The notes under the pieces: model-generated
Databases searched by the model: none
Seen by the model: the letters and a program-made list of their open reading frames with translations, nothing else
Told to the model about the DNA's origin: nothing
Source: Anaerolineaceae bacterium
GTDB lineage: Bacteria > Chloroflexota > Anaerolineae > Anaerolineales > Villigracilaceae
Assembly: GCA_009885445.1 (NCBI GenBank)
Contig: VFKQ01000028.1
Span: forward strand, 1-22,527
Length of the DNA: 22,527 nucleotides
Reading direction: 5' to 3'
Made by a program: the position numbers and the translations under genes
Part shown: positions 1-7,359 of the stretch, in pieces
How the letters are laid out: every line of letters starts with the position of its first letter
Numbering within the stretch: the first letter of the stretch is position 1

Positions 1-249
1 GAATGCGATGATGCGCGATCAGTTACCGTTCCGCGCATTACCTGTGACTTGAAATCCCCCGGTTTTACCTTTAAAGGAGGTTTTGACCTTGACTTTCAAC
101 ACAGTTGCTACACGGACGGACGTTGGTATATTCAAGATATGGGCAGTTCAATGGGCGTTTTTGTGAACGATGTAAAGGTTGATTCGTCCCCGCTGAAAGA
201 AGGCGACCATGTGCGTCTGGGCAGGAGCGAGTTTGAGTTTCGGAATTGA
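1..249 (+). CDS. FHA-domain protein, 5'-truncated by window edge
   Basis: The reading frame is open from base 1 and stops with TGA at 247-249, so only the last 82 residues are visible. They resemble the C-terminal half of a forkhead-associated (FHA) domain, a phosphothreonine-peptide binding beta-sandwich used in signalling. The visible pattern is WYIQDMGSSMGVFVND followed by LKEGDHVRLGRSEFEF, matching the family's 'l.D.gS.nGtfvN' and 'L..GD.i.lG...f.f' strands. In the usual 'StNG' turn the Asn is replaced by Met, and the Ser-x-x-His element upstream is not obvious, so phosphopeptide binding may be weakened. The protein ends right after the FHA fold, so the domain is C-terminal. The start and any N-terminal domains lie outside the window. 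A strong hairpin terminator follows at once. The FHA assignment is fairly secure; the partner is unknown. Confidence 0.75.
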   Translation, partial: ECDDARSVTVPRITCDLKSPGFTFKGGFDLDFQHSCYTDGRWYIQDMGSSMGVFVNDVKVDSSPLKEGDHVRLGRSEFEFRN

Positions 250-252
250 AGC

Positions 253-285
253 AACAGGCCGCGCTTGAAACGTGGCCTGTTTTTA
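253..285 (+). terminator. Rho-independent terminator of the FHA gene
   Basis: The arm aacaggccgcg (253-263) pairs with cgtggcctgtt (271-281), with one G-T wobble and a 7-base loop, and runs into ttttattt. It starts 3 bases after the FHA stop codon. The T-run is on the plus strand only. The convergent kinase gene ends at 283, inside the tail. Confidence 0.85.
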
Positions 286-1986
286 TTTCCACACTTTGAA
301 ATCTTTCAAACTGGAGCCGCCCAAAAATTCGCGGACGATGGAGTTGGCGGGAATCAAATTTGCTTCAATCGGCGCGAACCATTCGAGGCAGGCCAGCAGG
401 CGTTTGGCTTCGATGTAGGCCAGTGTGCCGTGTTGCACCTGGCGCAGTAACGGCTCGGCCAGCGGTTTGAGCGCCGAGAGTTCATAGACGAGGGCAGAGT
501 TGAACATCACATCGCAGTTTTCCTGGTACGGAAAAATATATTCCTTCTCGCCGCGACGGACAGATTCCCAGCGGTCTATCGTCTGCTCGGCGGAGTAGCC
601 GCGCTCGCGCGCATCACGCACGATGCGGCGGACGAGGCGCGTGTCGGTGGTGGAGACTCTGTTGAGGCGGTCGAGGTTGATCTGCGTCAGGGCGGAGATA
701 TAGATTTTGAAAGCCCGACCCGCTAAACGCGCGGGGAGGAGGCGCGGGTTGAGTCCGTGGATGCCTTCGAGCAGGAGAATCTGTCCGCGTTGGAGTTGGA
801 TGATGTCGCCTTTTTCCACTTTGCCGGTTTTGAAGTTGTAGCGCGGCAGTTGCACAGTCTGGCCGTTAATTAATTGTTCGAGATGTTTGGCCAGCAATTT
901 TAAGTTGAGCACTTCGATGGCTTCAAAGTTGGGTTTGCCATCTGCGCCGAGCGGAGTTTGGTTGCGCGCGACGAAATAATTATCGAGTTCGAGAGGAAAA
1001 GGCGCGAGCCCGTGCGCGAGTAGTTGCACGCTGAGGCGGCGCGAGAAAGTTGTTTTGCCCGAAGAGGATGGGCCGGCGATGAGCACGATGCCGGCGTTGC
1101 GTTGCGCAATTTGTGTGGCGATCTGAGAAACGAGTCCTTCGTGCAGGGCTTCAGAGACGAGCACGGTTTCTGCGGCGCGACCGGCGCGGATGGCGGCATT
1201 GAGCGCGCCGACATTATCAATGCCGAGGCGGCTGAGCCAGTCGCCATATTGGCGGAAGGCGGCCAGCAGTTTTGGATATGTGCCCATTGGCTCAAGTTCA
1301 GTGGGCGCGTGACGGCGCGGGAAGTGGAGCGTGAGGCCGCCGTCGGCGAGGTCAAGTTGGAACCATTTGAGATGGCCGCTGGAGGGCAGCATGTATCCGT
1401 GCAAATAGTCCATGCGTTTTTGCAGGCTGTATAGGGTGACAGTGGATTTGTTGTGTTGAGTGAGCAGGCTCACTTTATCGTCGTGCTTTAATTTTTTGAA
1501 ATAGGCGATGGCCGTTTCGCGCGAGACTTCTTTGCGCACGAAGGGCAGGTCTTGTTTGACCAGCGCGCGCAGATGTTTGTTGAGCGCGCTGAGTTCGGCG
1601 CGGGTGAGCGCGGGCCGTCCGGCAATCTGACAAAAATATCCGCCGGAGGAGAGTGAGTGGTCAATGGTGAGCTTGGCTTTGGGATGCAGTTCGCGGAAAG
1701 ACATTTCGAGCAAAAAGACCAGCGAGCGACGATAGATGAGCGCGCCGTCAGCCGAGTCCATTGTGACGGGCTGGCAGGCGGATTCCATCTCGACGGGCCG
1801 AGTCAGCTCGAGCAGTTCGCCGTTCATTATCGCGGCGACAACGGGCGCCCCAAAATCATTTTTGACCGCGCTGAGGAAGTCCCCGACTGCCGCGCCGCGC
1901 GGACCCGTGAGCACCCGTCCATCGGGCAGGTGCAGTTGGATGGTTGAAGAAGCGGAGGAAAGTTGGAACAGGTTGGGGGGAATCAA
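283..1986 (-). CDS. TGS / ThrRS-like domain protein fused to a uridine kinase-like P-loop kinase
   Basis: A 567-residue protein. Residues about 15-75 look like a TGS-type beta-grasp domain. Residues about 85-230 resemble the 'second additional' editing-like domain of threonyl/alanyl-tRNA synthetases. Residues about 295-500 are a uridine kinase/phosphoribulokinase-type P-loop kinase: Walker A GPSSSGKTT (305-313), LDNYF (334-338) as the nucleoside-side acidic motif, EGIHGLNP (407-414), and the Arg-rich lid RLVRRIVRDARERG (450-463). This three-part architecture is a known bacterial family annotated as nucleoside or uridine kinase, probably phosphorylating a nucleoside with NTP; the true substrate is not visible here. 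The start is TTG at 1986: an in-frame TAA lies 12 bases upstream and no ATG or GTG precedes it. The sulfatase-fold gene ends only 15 bases upstream with tandem TAA TAA stops, so the two are probably co-transcribed. Confidence 0.85.
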   Translation of the reverse strand: MIPPNLFQLSSASSTIQLHLPDGRVLTGPRGAAVGDFLSAVKNDFGAPVVAAIMNGELLELTRPVEMESACQPVTMDSADGALIYRRSLVFLLEMSFRELHPKAKLTIDHSLSSGGYFCQIAGRPALTRAELSALNKHLRALVKQDLPFVRKEVSRETAIAYFKKLKHDDKVSLLTQHNKSTVTLYSLQKRMDYLHGYMLPSSGHLKWFQLDLADGGLTLHFPRRHAPTELEPMGTYPKLLAAFRQYGDWLSRLGIDNVGALNAAIRAGRAAETVLVSEALHEGLVSQIATQIAQRNAGIVLIAGPSSSGKTTFSRRLSVQLLAHGLAPFPLELDNYFVARNQTPLGADGKPNFEAIEVLNLKLLAKHLEQLINGQTVQLPRYNFKTGKVEKGDIIQLQRGQILLLEGIHGLNPRLLPARLAGRAFKIYISALTQINLDRLNRVSTTDTRLVRRIVRDARERGYSAEQTIDRWESVRRGEKEYIFPYQENCDVMFNSALVYELSALKPLAEPLLRQVQHGTLAYIEAKRLLACLEWFAPIEANLIPANSIVREFLGGSSLKDFKVWK

Positions 1987-2001
1987 GATGGGCGACTCTT
2001 A

Positions 2002-3537
2002 TTATTCATGCCGCAAAGAACTTTCGGCCTGTTCGAGATTTTCAAGCAGTTCATCTTTCATGTGTTTTGCGGTGGAGGGGTCCTGCTGGTAGATGTCGCG
2101 TTTTTCTGCGGCGTCATCGTGCAGGTCGTATAGCTCAAAACTGTCGGGCAGTTTTTTGTAGCCTTTATAGTAGATGATTTTCTTAGAGTCTTTGAGCATG
2201 GTCATGGTGGCACGCGTCAGCGGCAAAAAAGCGGAGCTTTCGCGCGCGTCCACAGCGAAAATGGGGCGCTGAGAATCTTCTATGCCGCCGAAGCCCGGCA
2301 AGACACGGCCCTCGACGCCCTGCGGAATTTTTTGCCCGGCAATCGAAAGGATGGTGGGCAAAACATCTGTGTTGCTGGTGAAGTCCTGAATATCGGTGCG
2401 CTGTTGTTTGCCGGGAGGCAGGATCATCAAAGGGGTGTTGATGATTGGCTCGTTTAACAAGGCGGTCGAATGGCCGATCACGCCGCGCTCAAACATCTCG
2501 CCGTGGTCAGAGAGGATGATGAAATAAGTGTTTTCTAAAACGCCTTCCTGCTCCAGGGCATCAAACAGGCGTCCCATCTCGGCATCCACGTTGGCAATAT
2601 ACTCATCGTACATCTTGCGGTTCGCAAGCATATCGCGGCGTGTGAAAAAATTTCCCAGAATGTGCGTCTTCTTTGTCTGGAAATCCATCTCGGCCAGCGT
2701 GTCGACGAATTCGCCGGTGGGGCTATAGGGTGCATGAGGTGACATCAGGTGAAAGTAGGCAAAGAAAGGTTGACGCCGGCGATGCAAGTCTAGGATGCTT
2801 TCGCGCACGCCATCGTAGACAGTGCGATTTTCGTAATAGTAAAAGGCATTGCTGGGTATGCCATAGGGATATTCTTTGCTGGCCTGTCCTGCATCGCGAT
2901 GCAGCCAGCGATAAACGAGGCCGAGGTAGCCCATTGAAAGTGAACCCGGCCACTCGGTCCCGGGTTGATGCGTGGACATCAGGAAATCATCAATGGCGTA
3001 GGGTGCCATCAGAGGGTCGGTGGTTATAAAGTCACTGACACCGGGGAAGTCTTGTTCGAGAATAAAGGTGCTGGTGGGAATGTGCTGGTCGATTTCTGCA
3101 ACAAACTGACGCAGATAGACATCCGCCAGCGGATTCTGCGTGAAGGCGGCGCGATGGTAATCCGGACCAATCAGGCGAAAAACATTTTGATTTGCGAGCG
3201 AGCGGCGCACCGGCGCGGCCAGGTTGAAGGCGCGGTGAGTCCACGGGTAGGAGCCGGTGAGCACGGTGGCAGTTCCGGGCGTGGTGTAGTTGCCGCCCGA
3301 GTGGTGATTGTGATAAACAAAGGCGCGCTGGGCAAGCCGCTCGAGGTTGGGCGTGGTGCGCCGCGGGTAGCCGTAAAGCGACAGGTTCGTGGCAGACATC
3401 GTATCGGCCAGCAGGATCACGATATTGGGTTTCTGATTCTGCAATGACCCTGCGCGTGGACGAAGCGTCGTCAACGCGGCGCTGGCGCCAGCGAGGGCGG
3501 CGAGTTTCAGGAAGTCGCGTCGGCTGAGAGTGGGCAT
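2002..3537 (-). CDS. Sulfatase-fold (alkaline phosphatase superfamily) enzyme with Tat signal and Thr at the nucleophile position
   Basis: A 511-residue protein starting at ATG 3537. The open frame extends to 3690, but that extension overlaps the upstream gene. The 3537 start leaves a 4-base gap to the preceding stop and begins with a twin-arginine signal (SRRDFLKLAALAGASAA, residues 5-21), so export across the membrane is expected. Superfamily features: metal-ligand Asp in NIVILLADT (38-46), YGYPRRTTPNLERLA (55-69), the TxxxLTGxYP block (89-98), HLMSPHAPY (263-271), and SDHGE (343-347), followed by GHS (355-357). Ordinary sulfatases have C/S-x-P-x-R at the catalytic nucleophile. Here the segment reads NYTTPGTAT (83-91), with Thr at the Cys position and Thr at the Arg position. 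Formylglycine formation is therefore impossible. A Thr nucleophile, as in LtaS/EptA-type phosphotransferases of the same superfamily, is the inferred alternative. It probably works with the membrane protein encoded just upstream. Confidence 0.8.
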   Translation of the reverse strand: MPTLSRRDFLKLAALAGASAALTTLRPRAGSLQNQKPNIVILLADTMSATNLSLYGYPRRTTPNLERLAQRAFVYHNHHSGGNYTTPGTATVLTGSYPWTHRAFNLAAPVRRSLANQNVFRLIGPDYHRAAFTQNPLADVYLRQFVAEIDQHIPTSTFILEQDFPGVSDFITTDPLMAPYAIDDFLMSTHQPGTEWPGSLSMGYLGLVYRWLHRDAGQASKEYPYGIPSNAFYYYENRTVYDGVRESILDLHRRRQPFFAYFHLMSPHAPYSPTGEFVDTLAEMDFQTKKTHILGNFFTRRDMLANRKMYDEYIANVDAEMGRLFDALEQEGVLENTYFIILSDHGEMFERGVIGHSTALLNEPIINTPLMILPPGKQQRTDIQDFTSNTDVLPTILSIAGQKIPQGVEGRVLPGFGGIEDSQRPIFAVDARESSAFLPLTRATMTMLKDSKKIIYYKGYKKLPDSFELYDLHDDAAEKRDIYQQDPSTAKHMKDELLENLEQAESSLRHE

Positions 3538-3541
3538 AGGA

Positions 3542-4084
3542 TTACAAAACGATGTGGCGATACAACACCACGATGGTGGAGATGAGGGAGAGTGGGGCAA
3601 ATAAGAAAATAAAAACCAGCAGACGATCTGAGATGGACGCCGCGGCTGTGACCATGCCGCGAAAACGTGGGGAAAAATAAGTGACGCCAACGGTCAGTAA
3701 CAATCCCAAAAGCGACCAGAATGGCAATTGTGTGATCAACTCAAAGCTTTGCCGTGAAAAAATAAACATGTAGGTCATCAGGTAGCCAATGCCAAAGATT
3801 GCGGCCCAGGTTCCGCGGGTTAAGAAAACATCGCGCATTGCATGGGCGGGGAGAATCAGGCAAACCATTAGAAGTATTCCCAAAATAATCAAACTCTCAA
3901 AAAAGGCGCTGGTCATGGCATACGCAAAGATTGTCATGATCTCGCCGGAAGTCAGGAAATTAATATAGGAGGGGAAGCTGTACAGGAAAACCGTAATCGT
4001 CCATGCGTAAATCATGAACGCAATCACGGCCAGCACTTGATATATTTCAGCGGGTTGAGGCAGGCGGCTTTTCAGGTTTTTCAT
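3542..4084 (-). CDS. Polytopic membrane protein of unknown function, paired with the sulfatase-fold enzyme
   Basis: A 180-residue, strongly hydrophobic protein that I do not recognise. Likely membrane segments are about 14-36, 48-80 (long enough to be one kinked or two short helices), 92-112, 119-138 and 153-177, giving four to six spans. Short basic stretches (KNLKSR near the N-terminus, SPRFRG before the last span) suggest cytoplasmic sides. There is no signal peptide, no clear enzymatic motif and no conserved acidic pair. Its TAA stop lies 4 bases before the ATG of the sulfatase-fold gene, so the two genes are almost certainly co-transcribed. A role as membrane partner or anchor for that exported enzyme is plausible but unproven. 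ATG 4084 has no visible Shine-Dalgarno sequence. The upstream region is the repeat-rich divergent gap shared with the gene at 4454. Confidence 0.75.
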   Translation of the reverse strand: MKNLKSRLPQPAEIYQVLAVIAFMIYAWTITVFLYSFPSYINFLTSGEIMTIFAYAMTSAFFESLIILGILLMVCLILPAHAMRDVFLTRGTWAAIFGIGYLMTYMFIFSRQSFELITQLPFWSLLGLLLTVGVTYFSPRFRGMVTAAASISDRLLVFIFLFAPLSLISTIVVLYRHIVL

Positions 4085-4154
4085 GGCTCAATAAAAAAGG
4101 GGGTACTTAAAGGATCGGGCTAAATATTTTTCATCACAGCCCGCAGGGTTATAA

Positions 4155-4212
4155 AGATCACGGAGTTCACGGAGAAAAAATAGGGGCAAATCTCTGTGCG
4201 CTCTGTGGTAAA
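4155..4212. repeat. 9-base-period imperfect inverted repeat element
   Basis: The left part holds two 9-mers, gatcacgga and gttcacgga (4156-4173). The right part, tctctgtgcgctctgtggt (4191-4209), is their imperfect reverse complement. The 369-base gap between the divergent genes at 4084 and 4454 holds this element, the perfect inverted repeat at 4289-4350 and a -10 box at 4415. I see no convincing gene in it. The type matches short intergenic repeats found in many environmental bacteria, and related copies recur in this window. Confidence 0.6.
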
Positions 4213-4288
4213 GAACGCACGAAGCCCACACAATAAGCCACTCCACAAAAAAAGGGCGCACACAAACCATGTCAGAGACTCGGCGTAA

Positions 4289-4350
4289 AGACTTCGGAAA
4301 TCTCTCTGGTGTGCCTAAACAGAGATACCTCTTAAAGATTTCCGAAGTCT
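4289..4350. repeat. Perfect 15-bp inverted repeat with nested hairpin
   Basis: Arm agacttcggaaatct (4289-4303) is the exact reverse complement of agatttccgaagtct (4336-4350). The 32-base interior contains a second potential stem, tctctg (4303-4308) with cagaga (4320-4325). No T-run follows on either strand, so it does not look like a terminator. It could be a miniature inverted-repeat remnant or a structured leader element for either divergent gene. Confidence 0.7.
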
Positions 4351-4414
4351 GAATTGGGCGACAACCTTTGCGCGCACACCAAAAAAATCTGAGCTGCGCC
4401 CAGTTTACCATATA

Positions 4415-4423
4415 TGCTAAAAT
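4415..4423 (+). promoter_or_regulatory. Extended -10 promoter candidate (TGCTAAAAT)
   Basis: TG-C-TAAAAT lies 30 bases before the ATG at 4454. The hexamer matches TATAAT at 5 of 6 and carries an extended TG. No good -35 box is found at 16-18 bases, which is common for extended -10 promoters. Confidence 0.4.
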
Positions 4424-4453
4424 GCCATTTCGCTCCAACGAAACGCGCAAACA

Positions 4454-6142
4454 ATGTCGAAAAAAATTGTTCCACTCCTGTTATTAATAGATGGTCTGGC
4501 CCTGGCCAGCGCCGCCATCTTCGCGCATGAGTTGGGCATCGACCCAACTGCCGGCTGGGGTCGCTCGCGTTATGCCATGTTCGTCGGTGCATTGATTCTG
4601 CTTTCGTGCGCGGCCTATCTGCTCAGTCCGCGCGCCAAAGAGACCAGACTCGGTGTGTGGTTGATTGAATCTGAGCGCATAAAAATATTCGCGCCCCTCA
4701 CTCACTTATGGGTGATTATCATTTTGATTTATGCGTGGTTCGTCACCTTCGGCAATCTGACCACCTGGAATCACACATCGCAATATTACGCGCGGCTGGC
4801 AGATGCATTCGCAAAACGACAATTGTATGTAGACATAAACCCAGGCAAAGCCCTGCTCGACGCGCCCGACCCCTACGACCCCGAACGCCGCGGAGTATTC
4901 CAGGATGAAATCTGGGATATGTCGTATTACAAAGGCAAACTATATTATTACTGGGGTCCGATCCCGGCCCTGATGATTCTGCCGCTTAATTTTTTTCTGA
5001 ATCAAAAAATAACCGACAACTATCTGGTCTTTTTATTTTCAGTGGGAATTCTTATTTTCAATTCGTTCATCCTGCTGAAACTCTGGCGTAGGTTTTTCAC
5101 AAGCATCTCCGCGTTGCATGTATTCATCGCCATTACCTTAACTGGCCTGTCCCTGCCCATCTTGTGGGGCTTGAGTGTGCCGTATGTTTATGAAGCCGCC
5201 ATCGGCGCGAGTCAATTCTTCATGATTGCTGGATTGTATTTTGCATTCGGCGCCATCGAGAACAACCCGCCTCAAAATAAAAAATTATTTCTTGCAGGAT
5301 TATTCTGGGCCTGCGCGGTGAGCGCGCGCGCCATCAACGCACTGCCGGTGATTCTTTTGACTCTATTCATCTCATATTGGATTCTAAAAGATAGTCCGCG
5401 CTCCGCCCGAATCTTAAGCAACCTCTATCTCCCGCTCATCGTCGGCGCAATGCTCATCGCTTGGTACAACTGGGCGCGCTTCGACTTTCCGCTCGAGTTT
5501 GGCCTGCGCTATCAAATCACCACCTTCAACTTGAATGAAAAAGTAAATCTCATATTTCATTCCGATTATTTTTTCCTCAACCTATATGCCTACCTGCTCC
5601 AACCCTTTGCGCTGATTCCAAAATTTCCGTTCCTGCAACCCGTCGTTTTTTCCAGCGCCCTGCACGAACATGGGATTGCACAACCAGGCATCTACTACGC
5701 TGGCCGCCTCACAGGATTAATCGTCAGCGCGCCCTTTTTGATTTTGGGACTGATTCCCCTGCGCGCAAAAAAAGGATTCGCCCCCGCGCACCTCTCCGCG
5801 CCCGAAGCGGGCCAGCCCTACCGCAGAGTCGTCGCCCTGTTGACCTGCTCCTGCCTCACCAGCTTCATCACCCTGCTGTTTTATTTCACCGCACAGGAAC
5901 GCTTTCTAGTAGACACGATCTCACAAATCACCCTGCTCGCCATTCTCGGTTACTGGACTATGATTTCGCGCGTACAGCAATCCCCCTCGGCGCGTTTACG
6001 CATCTCAGTGAGTCTCGCGCAAGCCCTGCTTATTTTCACAATATGCGCGAGCCTGTTACTGGCCGTCTCCAGCGAGACCGACAGAATGCAGACTCTCAAC
6101 CCGGCGCTGTTTGAAAATATAAATACGCTCTTGGGACGATAG
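4454..6142 (+). CDS. Large polytopic membrane protein, GT-C glycosyltransferase-like
   Basis: A 562-residue integral membrane protein with about 11-13 hydrophobic helices. The first large loop (about 100-170) is the most characteristic part: QYYARLADAF (110-119), LYVDINP (124-130), DPYDPERR (139-146), then MSYYKGKLYYYWGPIPAL (156-173). This layout of an early extracytoplasmic loop with Tyr/Asp-rich motifs resembles bacterial GT-C-fold (GT39/PMT-like) proteins that take sugars from polyprenyl-phosphate donors. I do not see the classic acidic DE/DD pair, so catalysis is uncertain. ATG 4454 is chosen as the first start after the -10 box. It is the only plus-strand gene between two minus-strand blocks and converges on the reductase gene with a 28-base gap. 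A role in envelope glycan or lipid modification is inferred. Family membership is moderately sure; the substrate is unknown. Confidence 0.65.
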   Translation: MSKKIVPLLLLIDGLALASAAIFAHELGIDPTAGWGRSRYAMFVGALILLSCAAYLLSPRAKETRLGVWLIESERIKIFAPLTHLWVIIILIYAWFVTFGNLTTWNHTSQYYARLADAFAKRQLYVDINPGKALLDAPDPYDPERRGVFQDEIWDMSYYKGKLYYYWGPIPALMILPLNFFLNQKITDNYLVFLFSVGILIFNSFILLKLWRRFFTSISALHVFIAITLTGLSLPILWGLSVPYVYEAAIGASQFFMIAGLYFAFGAIENNPPQNKKLFLAGLFWACAVSARAINALPVILLTLFISYWILKDSPRSARILSNLYLPLIVGAMLIAWYNWARFDFPLEFGLRYQITTFNLNEKVNLIFHSDYFFLNLYAYLLQPFALIPKFPFLQPVVFSSALHEHGIAQPGIYYAGRLTGLIVSAPFLILGLIPLRAKKGFAPAHLSAPEAGQPYRRVVALLTCSCLTSFITLLFYFTAQERFLVDTISQITLLAILGYWTMISRVQQSPSARLRISVSLAQALLIFTICASLLLAVSSETDRMQTLNPALFENINTLLGR

Positions 6143-6170
6143 AGTCAAGTTCGTCGAACGTCGCATAACT

Positions 6171-7268
6171 TTAGACTTTCGACCCTTGACTCACAATTTT
6201 TGCCAGCAATTTCTCCGGCTTGCCGGCGAATGTTTCAAGTGGGATTTCTTTATTCGTCAACGCCATCAACGTTTCGGTCAACATCTTATTGACGGGGGTC
6301 GGCACGCCCATCTTGCGCCCCGCGCGGACAACCGCTCCGTGCAGATAGTCCACTTCAGATTTGCCGCGACCGGAGTGCAGGTCAATGTGGAAGGAGGGCA
6401 TCTTGTTGCCGCGTCCACGGCCTACCGCGCGGCGGACCAGCGGCCTGGAAAGCCAGCGCGGAAGCTCTTCGGCGGCAAAGGCCAGGGCGCGAACGGGTGT
6501 GGCGGGCACATCCACCACGTCAATATCTAGCGCGTCCATTACTGCGAGACATTCACACAGCATGTCAATTTCAAGTTTATACAAGCGCTTATCGGCAAAA
6601 ATTTGCGCGGCGGTCATGTCTAAAATCGCGGAGGCGGGATTGGCCAGCAGGTTGGTAAACATCTTGGACCACTTCATCGCGGCAGGGTTTTCAAAAAGTT
6701 GCGCGTTGAGCAAGGCGCTATTAAATACAGCAACAAGTTTTGCAGAAAGCGCATGTCCATCCGCAATGCCAATGCCGCGCAATTTTTCGAGCGCAATGTC
6801 GCCAGCGGCGCGTTTGCTCACAGCGGTGGTGATTGTGCCGGCAATAACTTTGTCGCCGCCGAGCACCGAAGCCAGCGCGGACTCATTGTCCACGCCATTG
6901 CACAGGCACAGCACCGGCGGAAGTTTGTCCGCGAGCGGTTGCATCTCTTTGAGCGCGGCGGGCGTGTCGTAAGATTTCAGCGCGAAGACCGCCAGGTCAA
7001 AGGGCCAGTGCTTCATCGCGTCTTCCAGCGAAGACTCAACCGCAAAATCGCGCGGTGCGAGAACATCAACTTCCGTCTTCTTTCGTCTTTCGTCGAGACT
7101 CAAGTCTAGGCGCAGGCCGCGCGCGCGCAATTCCTCCGCCGTGGCAGGCCGCGCGGCGAAGACCACGTGGTGCCCGGTCAGAGCCAGCGAGCCGCCGACA
7201 TACGTCCCGATGGCGCCTGCGCCGAAGACGAGGATTTTTAGAGCAGAGGATGAAGATGAAGGTTGCAT
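6171..7268 (-). CDS. Ketopantoate reductase family protein (ApbA/PanE-like)
   Basis: A 365-residue, soluble NAD(P)H-dependent reductase of the 2-dehydropantoate 2-reductase family. The N-terminal Rossmann domain has ILVFGAGAIGTYVG (12-25), AR at 39-40 as the likely NADP phosphate contact, FALKSYDT (95-102) and CNGVDNE (123-129). The all-helical C-terminal domain has KWSKMFTNLLANP (199-211), with the family's catalytic Lys at 199 or 202, and the late block GRGKSEVDYLHGAVV (300-314), including the family's substrate-contact Ser/Glu. It is longer than E. coli PanE (about 300 residues), with extra material around 255-290, so it may act on a different 2-oxo acid. A pantothenate role is possible but not shown, so no symbol is given. 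It lies 78 bases downstream of the phosphatase gene, separated by 7-base tandem repeats, and has no visible Shine-Dalgarno sequence. Confidence 0.85.
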   Translation of the reverse strand: MQPSSSSSALKILVFGAGAIGTYVGGSLALTGHHVVFAARPATAEELRARGLRLDLSLDERRKKTEVDVLAPRDFAVESSLEDAMKHWPFDLAVFALKSYDTPAALKEMQPLADKLPPVLCLCNGVDNESALASVLGGDKVIAGTITTAVSKRAAGDIALEKLRGIGIADGHALSAKLVAVFNSALLNAQLFENPAAMKWSKMFTNLLANPASAILDMTAAQIFADKRLYKLEIDMLCECLAVMDALDIDVVDVPATPVRALAFAAEELPRWLSRPLVRRAVGRGRGNKMPSFHIDLHSGRGKSEVDYLHGAVVRAGRKMGVPTPVNKMLTETLMALTNKEIPLETFAGKPEKLLAKIVSQGSKV

Positions 7269-7271
7269 ATC

Positions 7272-7299
7272 GAGTTAAGAGTTGCGGGTTGAGGGTTGC
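7272..7299. repeat. Tandem 7-bp repeat (GAGTTNN type), four units
   Basis: Four consecutive heptamers: gagttaa, gagttgc, gggttga, gggttgc. They lie 3 bases upstream of the ATG of the reductase gene (which starts at 7268 on the minus strand), replacing any normal ribosome-binding region. Confidence 0.8.
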
Positions 7300-7303
7300 A
7301 CTT

Positions 7304-7359
7304 GAAACTGGTCACTGATTACTGATCACTGAAAACCGAAAACTGATCACTGCTCACTT
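7304..7359. repeat. Tandem 7-bp repeat (NNNACTG type), eight units
   Basis: Units read gaaactg, gtcactg, attactg, atcactg, aaaaccg, aaaactg, atcactg, ctcactt. The array fills the gap between the reductase and phosphatase genes. Its last two units extend into the phosphatase reading frame and supply that gene's TGA stop (7347-7349). Confidence 0.85.

Noticed and set aside
3538..3690. 51-residue N-terminal extension of the sulfatase-fold gene
   Set aside because: It overlaps the upstream membrane-protein gene in another frame and would bury the Tat signal; ATG 3537 fits the operon spacing.
4088..4450. 120-residue minus-strand open frame in the gap between 4084 and 4454
   Set aside because: It is built from the inverted repeats; it includes a FFLRELRDL-type string, a common translation of the 9-base repeat. 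It shows no domain and spans the promoter region of the gene at 4454.
6142..6192. 8-bp inverted repeat gagtcaag/cttgactc between the convergent genes
   Set aside because: The right arm is inside the reductase coding region and no T-run follows on either strand, so a terminator call is not supported.
7272..7359. CRISPR-like appearance of the tandem repeats
   Set aside because: Units are 7 bases with no unique spacers of 30-40 bases and no cas genes nearby.
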